Source: Pseudomonadota bacterium (GTDB lineage: Bacteria; Pseudomonadota; Gammaproteobacteria; Burkholderiales; SG8-39). Taken from it: a stretch of 5,059 nucleotides of DNA. Shown one piece after another: positions 1 to 5,059 of the stretch. Positions within the stretch are counted from its first letter, which is position 1; the number at the start of each line of letters is the position of its first letter. A program made the translations under genes and the position numbers. The notes beneath the pieces were generated by a model, which saw nothing but the letters and a program-made list of their open reading frames with translations, made no database searches and had not been told where the DNA came from. The stretch lies in assembly GCA_021825225.1 (NCBI GenBank), contig JAKAIH010000242.1, forward strand, positions 1-5,059. Direction: 5' to 3'.

Positions 1-742
1 GGCGCCGCACCAGCATGAAGGCAATGGCGGCCATGACCAGCGCGACCAGCACGTAATTGGCATAGAAGGACAGTTCGATGTCGCCGAAAACGAGGCCGTC
101 GTTCAGCTTCCAGCCGAAAATCTCCATCCCCGGCAGCTTCATGCCCTGCGGTCCGCCCAGCGCGTCGTTCACCTCGAGGAACACGCGGAACAAAATGCCG
201 AAGGCGATGGTGACCAGCGCGGCGTAGTGGCCGTAGGTGCGCAGCACCGGCAGGATCAGGAGCGAGCCTATGACTGCAGCCATGATGCCGCTTGCGAGCA
301 CCACCAGCAGATGCGGCAGCGGCGTGTGTTCGGTCAGCACCGCCGCGGTGTAGCAACCGATGCCGAAGAAGGCCGCGCCGGCGAAATTCACCACGCCGGC
401 GTAGCCGAACTGCAGGTTGAGGCCGAGGCAGACCACGATGTAGAGCAGCACCGAGGCCAGCATCAGCAAGGGGAAATGCTGGTCGTAGAATAGCGCGACG
501 ACGAGCAGCACGCCGATCAATACCGAAGCATTTCCCGCGCGGCTGTGGCCGGCGAACGAAGCGGCGGCGCGCGCGTTCCAGCCGAAGCGCGCAAGCACGA
601 CCAGGATCACCACGGCGCCGGCGATGAGGCCGAGCACCGTCTCCTGCGATTCCGCATGCAGGAACAGCAAAGCGAACAGCGTGATGCCCGCCATGCTGAG
701 CAGCGCGGGGAAAGCCGAGGCCGGATCGATGAGGCGCTTCAT
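1..742 (-). CDS. livM: Branched-chain amino acid-type ABC transporter permease LivM (3' end beyond the left edge)
   Basis: This is one of the two inner-membrane permeases of a Liv/HAAT-type importer and pairs with LivH to form the channel. The ATG at 742-740 opens 247 codons with no stop before the window edge, so the C-terminus is missing (LivM proteins usually exceed 300 residues). Hydrophobic segments lie at about residues 12-28, 36-51, 73-85, 92-108, 143-165 and 228-245. The family signature is visible as YAGVVNFAGAAFFGIGCYTA at residues 114-133, which corresponds to the usual 'YAGQ(L/V)SxGxAAFFGIGAYTA' block, followed by the cytoplasmic-loop motif LGGPQGM at 195-201. The start overlaps the livH stop in the 4-base ATGA (742-739), so the two are probably translationally coupled; the upstream sequence within livH is purine-rich (GAGAAGAAGAG) but not a clean ribosome site. 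Genes livG and livF would be expected next. The assignment to LivM is firm; the substrate is not. Confidence 0.93.
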   Translation of the reverse strand, partial: MKRLIDPASAFPALLSMAGITLFALLFLHAESQETVLGLIAGAVVILVVLARFGWNARAAASFAGHSRAGNASVLIGVLLVVALFYDQHFPLLMLASVLLYIVVCLGLNLQFGYAGVVNFAGAAFFGIGCYTAAVLTEHTPLPHLLVVLASGIMAAVIGSLLILPVLRTYGHYAALVTIAFGILFRVFLEVNDALGGPQGMKLPGMEIFGWKLNDGLVFGDIELSFYANYVLVALVMAAIAFMLVRR

Positions 743-1674
743 ACGCGCTCGCTCTTCTTCTCGGCGATCAGGCCGGTGGGCCGCCAGGCCATGAAGATGA
801 TCACCACGGCGAACGCGAACACGTCCTTGTAGGCGGTCGAGGTGCCCGGGAACAGGGCCGGCAGCGCCACCGCGCCCACGCTTTGCAGCGCGGAAAAGAG
901 GAACCCCCCGAGGATCGCGCCGTAGATGTTGCCCAGGCCGCCGACCACCGCGGCGGAGAAGCCGATCACGCCCAGCAGCAGGCCGATGCCGAAGTTGATC
1001 TCGTTGTAGTACAGGCCGTTCATGAGGCCGCCGAGCGCCGCCATGCCCGAGCCGATGCCGAAGGTGAGCAGCACGATGAACTCGAAATTGATGCCCATGA
1101 TGCGCGCGGTCTCCGCGTCCTGCGCCACCGCGCGGATCGCGAGGCCGAGCTTGCTGCGGTTGATCACCAGATGCACCGCGACGATCGCGGCCAGCCCCGC
1201 GAGCAGCAGGATCATGCTGTCGGCGCGCAGCGTGAACGCGCCGAAGCTCACCGATTCGGCCGGCAGCAGGCGCGGAAACGGCTTCGGATTGGAGCCCTGC
1301 GGATAAAACAGGCGCACCGACTCGCGCAGCACCGAACCGAGCATCAGCGTGATCAGCAGCGTATTGAGCGGCGGCGCCAGGCGCAGCGGCAGCACCAGGT
1401 ACTTCGCGATCAGGGCGCCGAGCAGCGCCATCGACAGCGTCGCCACCAGCGTCATCACCAGCAGCTGCACCGCAGGCGAATCGACGCCGATCGCCTCCAG
1501 GCCGAGGTAGGTCGCGAGCCCGGTGAACGCGCCTACCATGAGCACGTCGCCGTGGGAGAACTTGATCACGTCGAGCACGCCGAAGAACAGCGTGAACCCG
1601 ACCGCCACCATGGCGTAGATCATGCCCAGCATCAGGCCGTTGAAGACGTATTGGCTAAGCAGACCGAGAGTCAT
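739..1674 (-). CDS. livH: Branched-chain amino acid-type ABC transporter permease LivH
   Basis: This is an inner-membrane permease of 311 residues, full length for LivH, and the partner of LivM. The N-terminal block at residues 12-43 (NGLMLGMIYAMVAVGFTLFF followed by GVLDVIKFSHGD) is the characteristic LivH signature. Further membrane segments lie at about residues 45-60, 68-92, 98-115, 152-170, 200-222, 230-250 and 280-300, and a conserved glycine-rich loop GGLGNIYGAILGG lies near residues 245-258. An in-frame TGA at 1686-1684 sits four codons upstream of the ATG, so no longer ATG-initiated form exists, and starting at M15 would destroy the first membrane segment. The bases just 5' of the ATG (CATTTGAATCATTCCC) contain no recognisable Shine-Dalgarno sequence. 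The gene follows the binding-protein gene after a 226-bp hairpin-rich gap and overlaps livM by 4 bp. Expression is probably by read-through from the binding-protein promoter and may be tuned by the hairpins. The actual substrate is unknown. Confidence 0.96.
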   Translation of the reverse strand: MTLGLLSQYVFNGLMLGMIYAMVAVGFTLFFGVLDVIKFSHGDVLMVGAFTGLATYLGLEAIGVDSPAVQLLVMTLVATLSMALLGALIAKYLVLPLRLAPPLNTLLITLMLGSVLRESVRLFYPQGSNPKPFPRLLPAESVSFGAFTLRADSMILLLAGLAAIVAVHLVINRSKLGLAIRAVAQDAETARIMGINFEFIVLLTFGIGSGMAALGGLMNGLYYNEINFGIGLLLGVIGFSAAVVGGLGNIYGAILGGFLFSALQSVGAVALPALFPGTSTAYKDVFAFAVVIIFMAWRPTGLIAEKKSERV

Positions 1675-1724
1675 GGGAATGATTCAAATGCGGAGATTCG
1701 AAAACCTTGCGCGCTGCGCGCGCC

Positions 1725-1775
1725 AACCGTGTTTTCCGCGCGGATGAAAAGCGTATCCGCACGGAAAACACGGTT
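1725..1775 (+). repeat. REP-like hairpin 1 (long stem, inverted relative to hairpins 2 and 3)
   Basis: The outer arms AACCGTGTTTTCCG (1725-1738) and CGGAAAACACGGTT (1762-1775) are perfectly complementary over 14 bp. After one C.A mismatch (1739/1761) the stem continues through 1740-1745 with 1755-1760, giving 20 pairs out of 21, plus a possible G.T pair at 1746/1754 that leaves a 7-base loop AAAAGCG. The apical part, GCGCGGATG (1738-1746), is identical to an arm of hairpin 2. Read on the plus strand its loop (AAAAGCG) resembles the minus-strand loops of hairpins 2 and 3, so this copy is inverted. No T-run follows the stem on either strand, which argues against an intrinsic terminator. Confidence 0.85.
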
Positions 1776-1821
1776 ATTATTAACACCAAATGCAGCATAG
1801 GGGTTTATACAAGATCGCCGA

Positions 1822-1853
1822 TTGTGCGCGGATGGCATTTCATCCGCGCGCAA
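1822..1853 (-). repeat. REP-like hairpin 2
   Basis: Arms GCGCGGATG (1826-1834) and CATCCGCGC (1841-1849) pair perfectly around a 6-base loop (plus-strand GCATTT, mRNA-strand AAATGC). Pairing extends outward through one T.G wobble (1825/1850) and then GTT/CAA-type pairs to 1822/1853, for 13 pairs in all. It is separated from hairpin 3 by about 10-14 bases and has the same module in the same orientation. Confidence 0.82.
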
Positions 1854-1863
1854 GCGGTGATCC

Positions 1864-1887
1864 GCGCGGACGGCTTCTCGTCCGCGC
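1864..1887 (-). repeat. REP-like hairpin 3
   Basis: Arms GCGCGGACG (1864-1872) and CGTCCGCGC (1879-1887) pair perfectly over 9 bp around a 6-base loop (plus-strand GCTTCT, mRNA-strand AGAAGC). Compared with hairpin 2, the only arm difference is a T-A pair (1833/1842) replaced by a C-G pair (1871/1880), a compensatory change that keeps the stem intact. It lies only 13 bases beyond the stop codon of the binding-protein gene, where it could shield the mRNA 3' end from exonucleases. Confidence 0.82.
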
Positions 1888-1900
1888 AAAACGATGCTCG

Positions 1901-3067
1901 CTATAGCGCTTTCAGCTTGCGCTTGCCCGAGGCGTACTCGCTCTCTTCCCAAACCACCCATTTGCCGTCCTGCACCACGTACTTGGTGATCAGCGGCACG
2001 ATGTTCTGTCCATGGTCGTCGAAGGTGACTTTGCCGATGATCGAGTCGCGGTCCTTGACGTTGGCAAGCTCGGCGGTCACTTTCCTGCGGTTGGGGCCGA
2101 CTTTCTCGATCGCATCGATCAGCAGATTGGCCGCGGCGAAGGCGAACGGGCCATAGGCCTCGGGCGCCTCGTTGTATTTCTGCTGCGCGTACTTGCCGGT
2201 GAAGTAGAGGCCGCCGGGCAGCTTCTCCCAGGGCGCGCCCTCGATGAAGGACAGCGAACCTTCGGCGAGCTTGTTGCCCAGGCCTTCGATGAAGGCGTCC
2301 GACTTGATCCCCGAGGTGCCCTCGAATACCGCGTGGATGCCGAGTTTCTCCATCTGCGAGCGGATGCGCACCCCGAGCGGCGTCAGACCGCCGAAGTAGA
2401 TCACGTCGGGCTTGAGTTCCTTCGCCTTGGTGAGCTCGGTGGTGAAGTCCTGCTGGTCGGCGGTCACGCCGAAGGTGCCGACGATCTGGCCGCCGTCCTT
2501 CTTCAGCGCTTCGCTGAAGTACTGGTTGTGGCCCTTGCCGTAGTCGGTGGTGTCATGGATCACCACCCAGCGCTTGAACTTCATGCCGGTCATGAACTTG
2601 GCCGCGACCTGATTCTGGTTGATCATGGTGCCGTTGACGCGATGGATTTCGGCGTACTTGTTGGCGTAGGTGACCGAAGGCAGCACCGCGCCCCAGACGA
2701 TGACCGGCAGCCCGAACTTGTGATAAGTGTCCACCGTCGCCACCGCGGTGACCGAGCAATAGTGGGTGACGCCGGCGATGATCGAGTTGTCGGCGGCCGC
2801 CTTGGTCGCCACCTGCACCGCGATGTTCGGCTTGCACTCGTCGTCGTAGCTGATCAGCTCGTACTTGTACTTGGCCTTGGGGTCCTCGTTCTTGAGGCGC
2901 ACCGCGAGATCGGCCGAGTTGCGCCCGCCGATGCCGTTGGCCGAAACACCGCCGGTGAGCGGACCGATGAACACCAGCTTGACTGTCTGTTTGGCGCAAG
3001 CCGTGCCGGCCGCGACCGCGAGTGTCAGTCCCATTACGGAAACCACTGCACTGCGTATTAGGTTCAT
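1901..3067 (-). CDS. Periplasmic type-1 (LivK/LivJ-like) substrate-binding protein of an ABC importer
   Basis: This is a 388-residue precursor that captures a solute in the periplasm for LivHM. A Sec signal peptide is clear: MNLIR, a hydrophobic core at residues 7-20, then TACA|KQ with probable cleavage after A25. C24 is not in a lipobox (it is preceded by GTA), so a lipoprotein is unlikely. The mature protein opens with KLVFIGPLTGG (30-40). C78 (DDEC) and C104 (HYCS) match the disulfide of E. coli LIV-BP. By eye alignment, the pocket threonine is replaced by V128 (WGAVLP) and the glutamate that holds the ligand amino group by S252 (EGTSG). The ATG at 3067 was chosen because GGGAGAGG lies 6 bases upstream and a TATAAT lies just beyond; the in-frame ATG at 3106 would put 13 extra charged residues before the signal peptide and falls at the predicted transcript start. 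The gene leads the operon. The ligand is uncertain: an amino acid, or another carboxylate or aromatic compound. Confidence 0.93.
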   Translation of the reverse strand: MNLIRSAVVSVMGLTLAVAAGTACAKQTVKLVFIGPLTGGVSANGIGGRNSADLAVRLKNEDPKAKYKYELISYDDECKPNIAVQVATKAAADNSIIAGVTHYCSVTAVATVDTYHKFGLPVIVWGAVLPSVTYANKYAEIHRVNGTMINQNQVAAKFMTGMKFKRWVVIHDTTDYGKGHNQYFSEALKKDGGQIVGTFGVTADQQDFTTELTKAKELKPDVIYFGGLTPLGVRIRSQMEKLGIHAVFEGTSGIKSDAFIEGLGNKLAEGSLSFIEGAPWEKLPGGLYFTGKYAQQKYNEAPEAYGPFAFAAANLLIDAIEKVGPNRRKVTAELANVKDRDSIIGKVTFDDHGQNIVPLITKYVVQDGKWVVWEESEYASGKRKLKAL

Positions 3068-3073
3068 TGTTGG

Positions 3074-3081
3074 CCTCTCCC
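3074..3081 (-). promoter_or_regulatory. Ribosome binding site fixing the start of the binding-protein gene
   Basis: The minus strand reads GGGAGAGG and then 6 bases before the ATG at 3067, a strong Shine-Dalgarno match at good spacing. It settles the start in favour of 3067 over the upstream in-frame ATG at 3106. The downstream livH start has no comparable site. Confidence 0.8.
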
Positions 3082-3110
3082 TTAGAACAAGTCTGGAAAT
3101 CCCCACGGCG

Positions 3111-3139
3111 ATTATATGCCAAGCGCACGCGAGCGAATA
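3111..3139 (-). promoter_or_regulatory. Predicted sigma-70 promoter of the transporter operon
   Basis: The minus strand carries a perfect TATAAT at 3116-3111. A transcript would start near 3104 and have a leader of about 37 bases containing the Shine-Dalgarno site. With a 17-bp spacer the -35 position is 3139-3134 (TATTCG), a poor match to TTGACA, so an activator may be needed. This is a sequence prediction only. Confidence 0.55.
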
Positions 3140-3160
3140 CCGCCGCCCCTAGCCTATAAT
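3131..3160 (+). promoter_or_regulatory. Predicted sigma-70 promoter of the molybdoenzyme gene
   Basis: A perfect TATAAT lies at 3155-3160. The -35 position at 17-18 bp spacing (about 3131-3137, GAGCGAA) is a poor match. Transcription would begin about 7 bases after the hexamer, at roughly 3167, which coincides with the first ATG (3166-3168) and would yield a leaderless or nearly leaderless mRNA. Its -35 zone coincides with that of the divergent transporter promoter. Confidence 0.5.
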
Positions 3161-3227
3161 CCGGCATGAGCCAAACCGCAGACAAATTAGCCGGCATGAC
3201 CCAAACCGCAGACAAATTAGCCGGCAT
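3161..3227 (+). repeat. Tandem 30-bp direct repeat spanning the molybdoenzyme start codon
   Basis: The units at 3161-3190 and 3191-3220 are identical at 29 of 30 positions (G3170 versus C3200). A third partial copy, CCGGCAT, follows at 3221-3227. Each full unit begins CCGGCATGA and ends GACAAATTAG. Because the unit is 30 bp the reading frame is kept, and the protein starts with a duplicated decapeptide, MSQTADKLAG then MTQTADKLAG. The CCGGCAT at each unit border suggests origin by replication slippage between short direct repeats. Confidence 0.95.
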
Positions 3228-5059
3228 CGTCCACAGCGCCTGCCCGCACGACTGCCCCAGCACCTGCGCGCTCGAAGTGGAGCGCCTGGACGATTTTCGC
3301 ATCGGCAGGCTGCGCGGCGCCGCGGGCAATTCCTGCACTGCCGGCGTCATCTGCGAGAAAGTGTCGCGCTACGCCGAGCGCGTGCATCACCCGGACCGTC
3401 TCAAACAGCCGCTGCGGCGCAAGGGCGCGAAGGCGAGCGGCGAATTCGAGACGATCGGCTGGGACGCGGCGCTGGACGAAGTCGCCGAAGCGTTCGCCCG
3501 CGCGGCGCAGCGCTACGGGCTCGAGTCCGTCTGGCCGCTGTTCTACGCCGGCACCATGGGCCTGGTGCAGCGCGACGGCATCGAACGCCTGCGCCACGCG
3601 ATGCGCTGGTCGCGCCAGCACTCGACCATCTGCAACACGCTCGCCGATGCCGGCTGGCGCGCCGGCGTCGGCGCGAAAATGGGGCCGGATCCGCGCGAAA
3701 TGGGCGAAGCCGACCTGATCATCGTCTGGGGCACCAATCCGGTATCGACCCAGGTCAACGTCATGACCCATATCGCGCGCGCACGGCGCGAGCGCGGCGC
3801 GCGGCTGATCGTGGTCGATCCCTACCGCACCGCCACCGCCAAAGTCGCCGACCAGCATGTGTGCCTGCGCCCCGGCACCGACGGCGCGCTCGCCTGCGCC
3901 ATCATGCACGTTTTGTTTCGCGACGGGCATGCCGACCGCGGCTACATGCGCAGCCACGCCGACGCGCCGGAGGCGCTCGAAGCGCATCTGGCGACGCGCA
4001 CGCCGCAATGGGCCGCGGCGATCACCGGCCTCGAGGTTGGCGAAATCGAAGCCCTGGCCAGGCTCTACGCCGGCACCGAGCGCGCCTTCATCCGCCTCGG
4101 CTTCGGCCTGTCGCGCAGCCGCAACGGCGCGGCCAATATGCACGCGGTATCCTGCCTCGCCACGGTCGCCGGCAAATGGAAAGTCCGGGGCGGCGGCACG
4201 TTCTACAACAACGGCGACATCTACAAGCTCGACCGCAGCCTGATCATGGGCCTGGACCGGCGGGACTTGTCGGTGCGCATGCTGGACCAGTCGCGCGTCG
4301 GCCCGATCCTCAGCGGAGACAAGCGCGATCTCGGCGCCGGTCCCCCGGTCACGGCGATGATCATCCAGAACACCAATCCCGTGGTGGTGTCGCCGGAAGT
4401 GCTCAAGGTGCAGCAGGGATTCAGGCGGCCCGACCTGTTCGTGTGCGTGCACGAGCAGTTCCTGACCGACACGGCAAGACTCGCCGATATCGTGCTGCCG
4501 GCCACCATGTTCCTCGAACACGACGACCTGTACCAGTCCAGCGGCCATTCGCACCTGCAGCTCGGCCCGAAGATCATCGAGCCCTACGCGGAGGCACGCT
4601 CCAATCACGAGGTGATCTGCGCGCTGGCCAAGCGCCTAGGCGCGGAGCATCCCGGCTTCGACATGAGCGCGCGCGAAATCATCGATCACACCCTCAAGGC
4701 TTCGGGCTACCCCGGTTTCGACGAGCTCGGCCGGCTGCATTGGATCGACCGCCAGCCGGATTTCGACACCGCGCATTTCATCCACGGCTTTCCGCAGCCC
4801 GATGCGCGCTTTCATTTCAAGCCCGACTGGGCGAAGCTCGGCCCGGGCTTCGCCGGCATGCCCGCGCTGCCCGACCACTATGCGGCTATCGAAGAGGCCG
4901 ATGCGGAGCACCCGTTTCGCATGGTGGCGGCGCCGGCGCGCTCCTTCCTCAATACCACGTTCACCGAGACGCCGGGCTCGCGCAAGCGCGAGCAGCGACC
5001 TGGCGCGCTGATCCATCCTGCCGACTGCGCCAGACTCGGCATCGCGCAGGGCGAGCGCA
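3166..5059 (+). CDS. Molybdopterin (bis-PGD) oxidoreductase, DMSO-reductase superfamily, with N-terminal [4Fe-4S] domain (3' end beyond the right edge)
   Basis: This is a probable cytoplasmic redox enzyme: 631 codons with no stop before the edge, near but short of the family's usual roughly 700. No Tat or Sec signal is present. The iron-sulfur motif is C26-x3-C30-x3-C34-x28-C63, with the usual lysine two residues after the last cysteine (K65). C156 (HSTICNT), 93 residues after C63, is where family members place the Mo ligand, so cysteine ligation as in NapA or PsrA is inferred. Cofactor-binding segments include VWGTNP (187-192), LRPGTD (234-239), QNTNP (401-405) and LADIVLP (439-445). The C-terminal MopB beta-barrel domain begins near P583 (PFRMVAAPARSFLNTTF). 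The first ATG (3166) and a second in-frame ATG (3196) lie in a tandem repeat and neither has a Shine-Dalgarno site, so M1 or M11 could be the start. It resembles the poorly characterised single-subunit-like group of such enzymes; the substrate cannot be told. It diverges from the transporter operon and may share control with it. Confidence 0.93.
   Translation, partial: MSQTADKLAGMTQTADKLAGIVHSACPHDCPSTCALEVERLDDFRIGRLRGAAGNSCTAGVICEKVSRYAERVHHPDRLKQPLRRKGAKASGEFETIGWDAALDEVAEAFARAAQRYGLESVWPLFYAGTMGLVQRDGIERLRHAMRWSRQHSTICNTLADAGWRAGVGAKMGPDPREMGEADLIIVWGTNPVSTQVNVMTHIARARRERGARLIVVDPYRTATAKVADQHVCLRPGTDGALACAIMHVLFRDGHADRGYMRSHADAPEALEAHLATRTPQWAAAITGLEVGEIEALARLYAGTERAFIRLGFGLSRSRNGAANMHAVSCLATVAGKWKVRGGGTFYNNGDIYKLDRSLIMGLDRRDLSVRMLDQSRVGPILSGDKRDLGAGPPVTAMIIQNTNPVVVSPEVLKVQQGFRRPDLFVCVHEQFLTDTARLADIVLPATMFLEHDDLYQSSGHSHLQLGPKIIEPYAEARSNHEVICALAKRLGAEHPGFDMSAREIIDHTLKASGYPGFDELGRLHWIDRQPDFDTAHFIHGFPQPDARFHFKPDWAKLGPGFAGMPALPDHYAAIEEADAEHPFRMVAAPARSFLNTTFTETPGSRKREQRPGALIHPADCARLGIAQGER

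Larger units (their letters stand above)
1675..1900 (-). other. Hairpin-rich untranslated gap between the binding-protein gene and livH
   Basis: No gene is supported in these 226 bases. They hold three inverted-repeat hairpins (listed separately), a short GCGCGC-T-GCGCGC palindrome at 1709-1721, and an AT-rich island at about 1773-1812. The stretch is presumably transcribed as part of the binding protein-livH-livM mRNA. Known precedents for such an arrangement, for example malE-malF of E. coli, use hairpins to protect the upstream binding-protein message and lower downstream permease expression; a similar role here is inference. Confidence 0.7.

Noticed and set aside
1725..1775. Hairpin 1 as an intrinsic terminator of the binding-protein gene
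   Set aside because: In the leftward direction the stem is followed by GC-rich sequence, not a U-tract, and on the plus strand only ATTATTAA follows. A Rho-dependent or processing role remains possible.
883..1800. A 305-codon open frame on the plus strand opposite livH
   Set aside because: Its product is a low-complexity string rich in H, R, Q, E and D with no domain, it lies antisense to a clear LivH and runs into the hairpin region. Such frames are common opposite GC-rich genes.
1804..1809. A minus-strand TATAAA in the AT-rich island as an internal promoter for livH
   Set aside because: No acceptable -35 hexamer lies 16-18 bp upstream, and the position there is inside hairpin 2; support is too weak for a feature.
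1899..1908. A perfect palindrome CGCTATAGCG containing the binding-protein stop codon as an operator
   Set aside because: At 10 bp it is short, has no second copy in the window and lies at a gene end; it is most likely chance.
1707..2156. A 149-codon plus-strand frame through the hairpin gap into the 3' end of the binding-protein gene
   Set aside because: Half of it is translation of inverted repeats and the rest is antisense to a real gene; there is no ribosome site or domain.
2012..3061. A 349-codon open frame on the plus strand opposite the binding protein
   Set aside because: It is antisense to a clear binding protein with signal peptide and RBS; its sequence is repetitive in V, L, R, D and G, typical of a shadow frame.
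3068..3106. A 13-residue N-terminal extension of the binding protein from an ATG at 3106
   Set aside because: The extension would precede the signal peptide with charged residues, begins at the predicted transcription start and ignores the strong RBS before the ATG at 3067.
3217..4608. A 463-codon open frame on the minus strand opposite the molybdoenzyme
   Set aside because: The plus-strand frame shows all the family motifs. The antisense product is Arg/Ala/His/Asp-rich without recognisable domains.

Overview
The window is GC-rich DNA from a Gram-negative bacterium, most likely a proteobacterium and plausibly a betaproteobacterium. This rests on codon use, the Sec-exported periplasmic binding protein and the style of the proteins; genus cannot be told from the sequence alone. 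It holds two divergent transcription units that meet in a compact promoter region at about 3068-3165.

The leftward unit (minus strand) is part of a branched-chain-amino-acid-type (HAAT/Liv) ABC importer. In transcription order it has a periplasmic type-1 substrate-binding protein (3067-1901), a 226-bp gene-free gap (1900-1675) filled with hairpins, the permease livH (1674-739), and the permease livM (742 to beyond the left edge), which overlaps livH by 4 bp (ATGA). The ATPase genes livG and livF are expected beyond the left edge but are not seen. The binding protein delivers substrate in the periplasm, and LivH and LivM form the membrane channel. The binding protein keeps the family's disulfide cysteines but appears to lack the side chains that hold an alpha-amino acid in E. 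coli LIV-BP, so its ligand may not be an amino acid.

The rightward unit (plus strand) begins with a cytoplasmic molybdopterin (bis-PGD, DMSO-reductase superfamily) oxidoreductase with an N-terminal [4Fe-4S] motif and a probable Cys ligand to Mo. It runs from 3166 off the right edge after 631 codons. Its first 20 codons are a near-perfect tandem 30-bp duplication that includes the start codon, just downstream of a perfect TATAAT.

The most unusual structures are: (i) three related hairpin modules in the binding protein-livH gap, one inverted relative to the other two and with a compensatory base-pair change, resembling a REP/BIME element; (ii) the duplicated translation start of the molybdoenzyme, with a possibly leaderless transcript; (iii) two back-to-back perfect -10 hexamers only 38 bp apart. 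No RNA gene, CRISPR array, insertion sequence or convincing intrinsic terminator was seen. No wholly new multi-gene system is evident.
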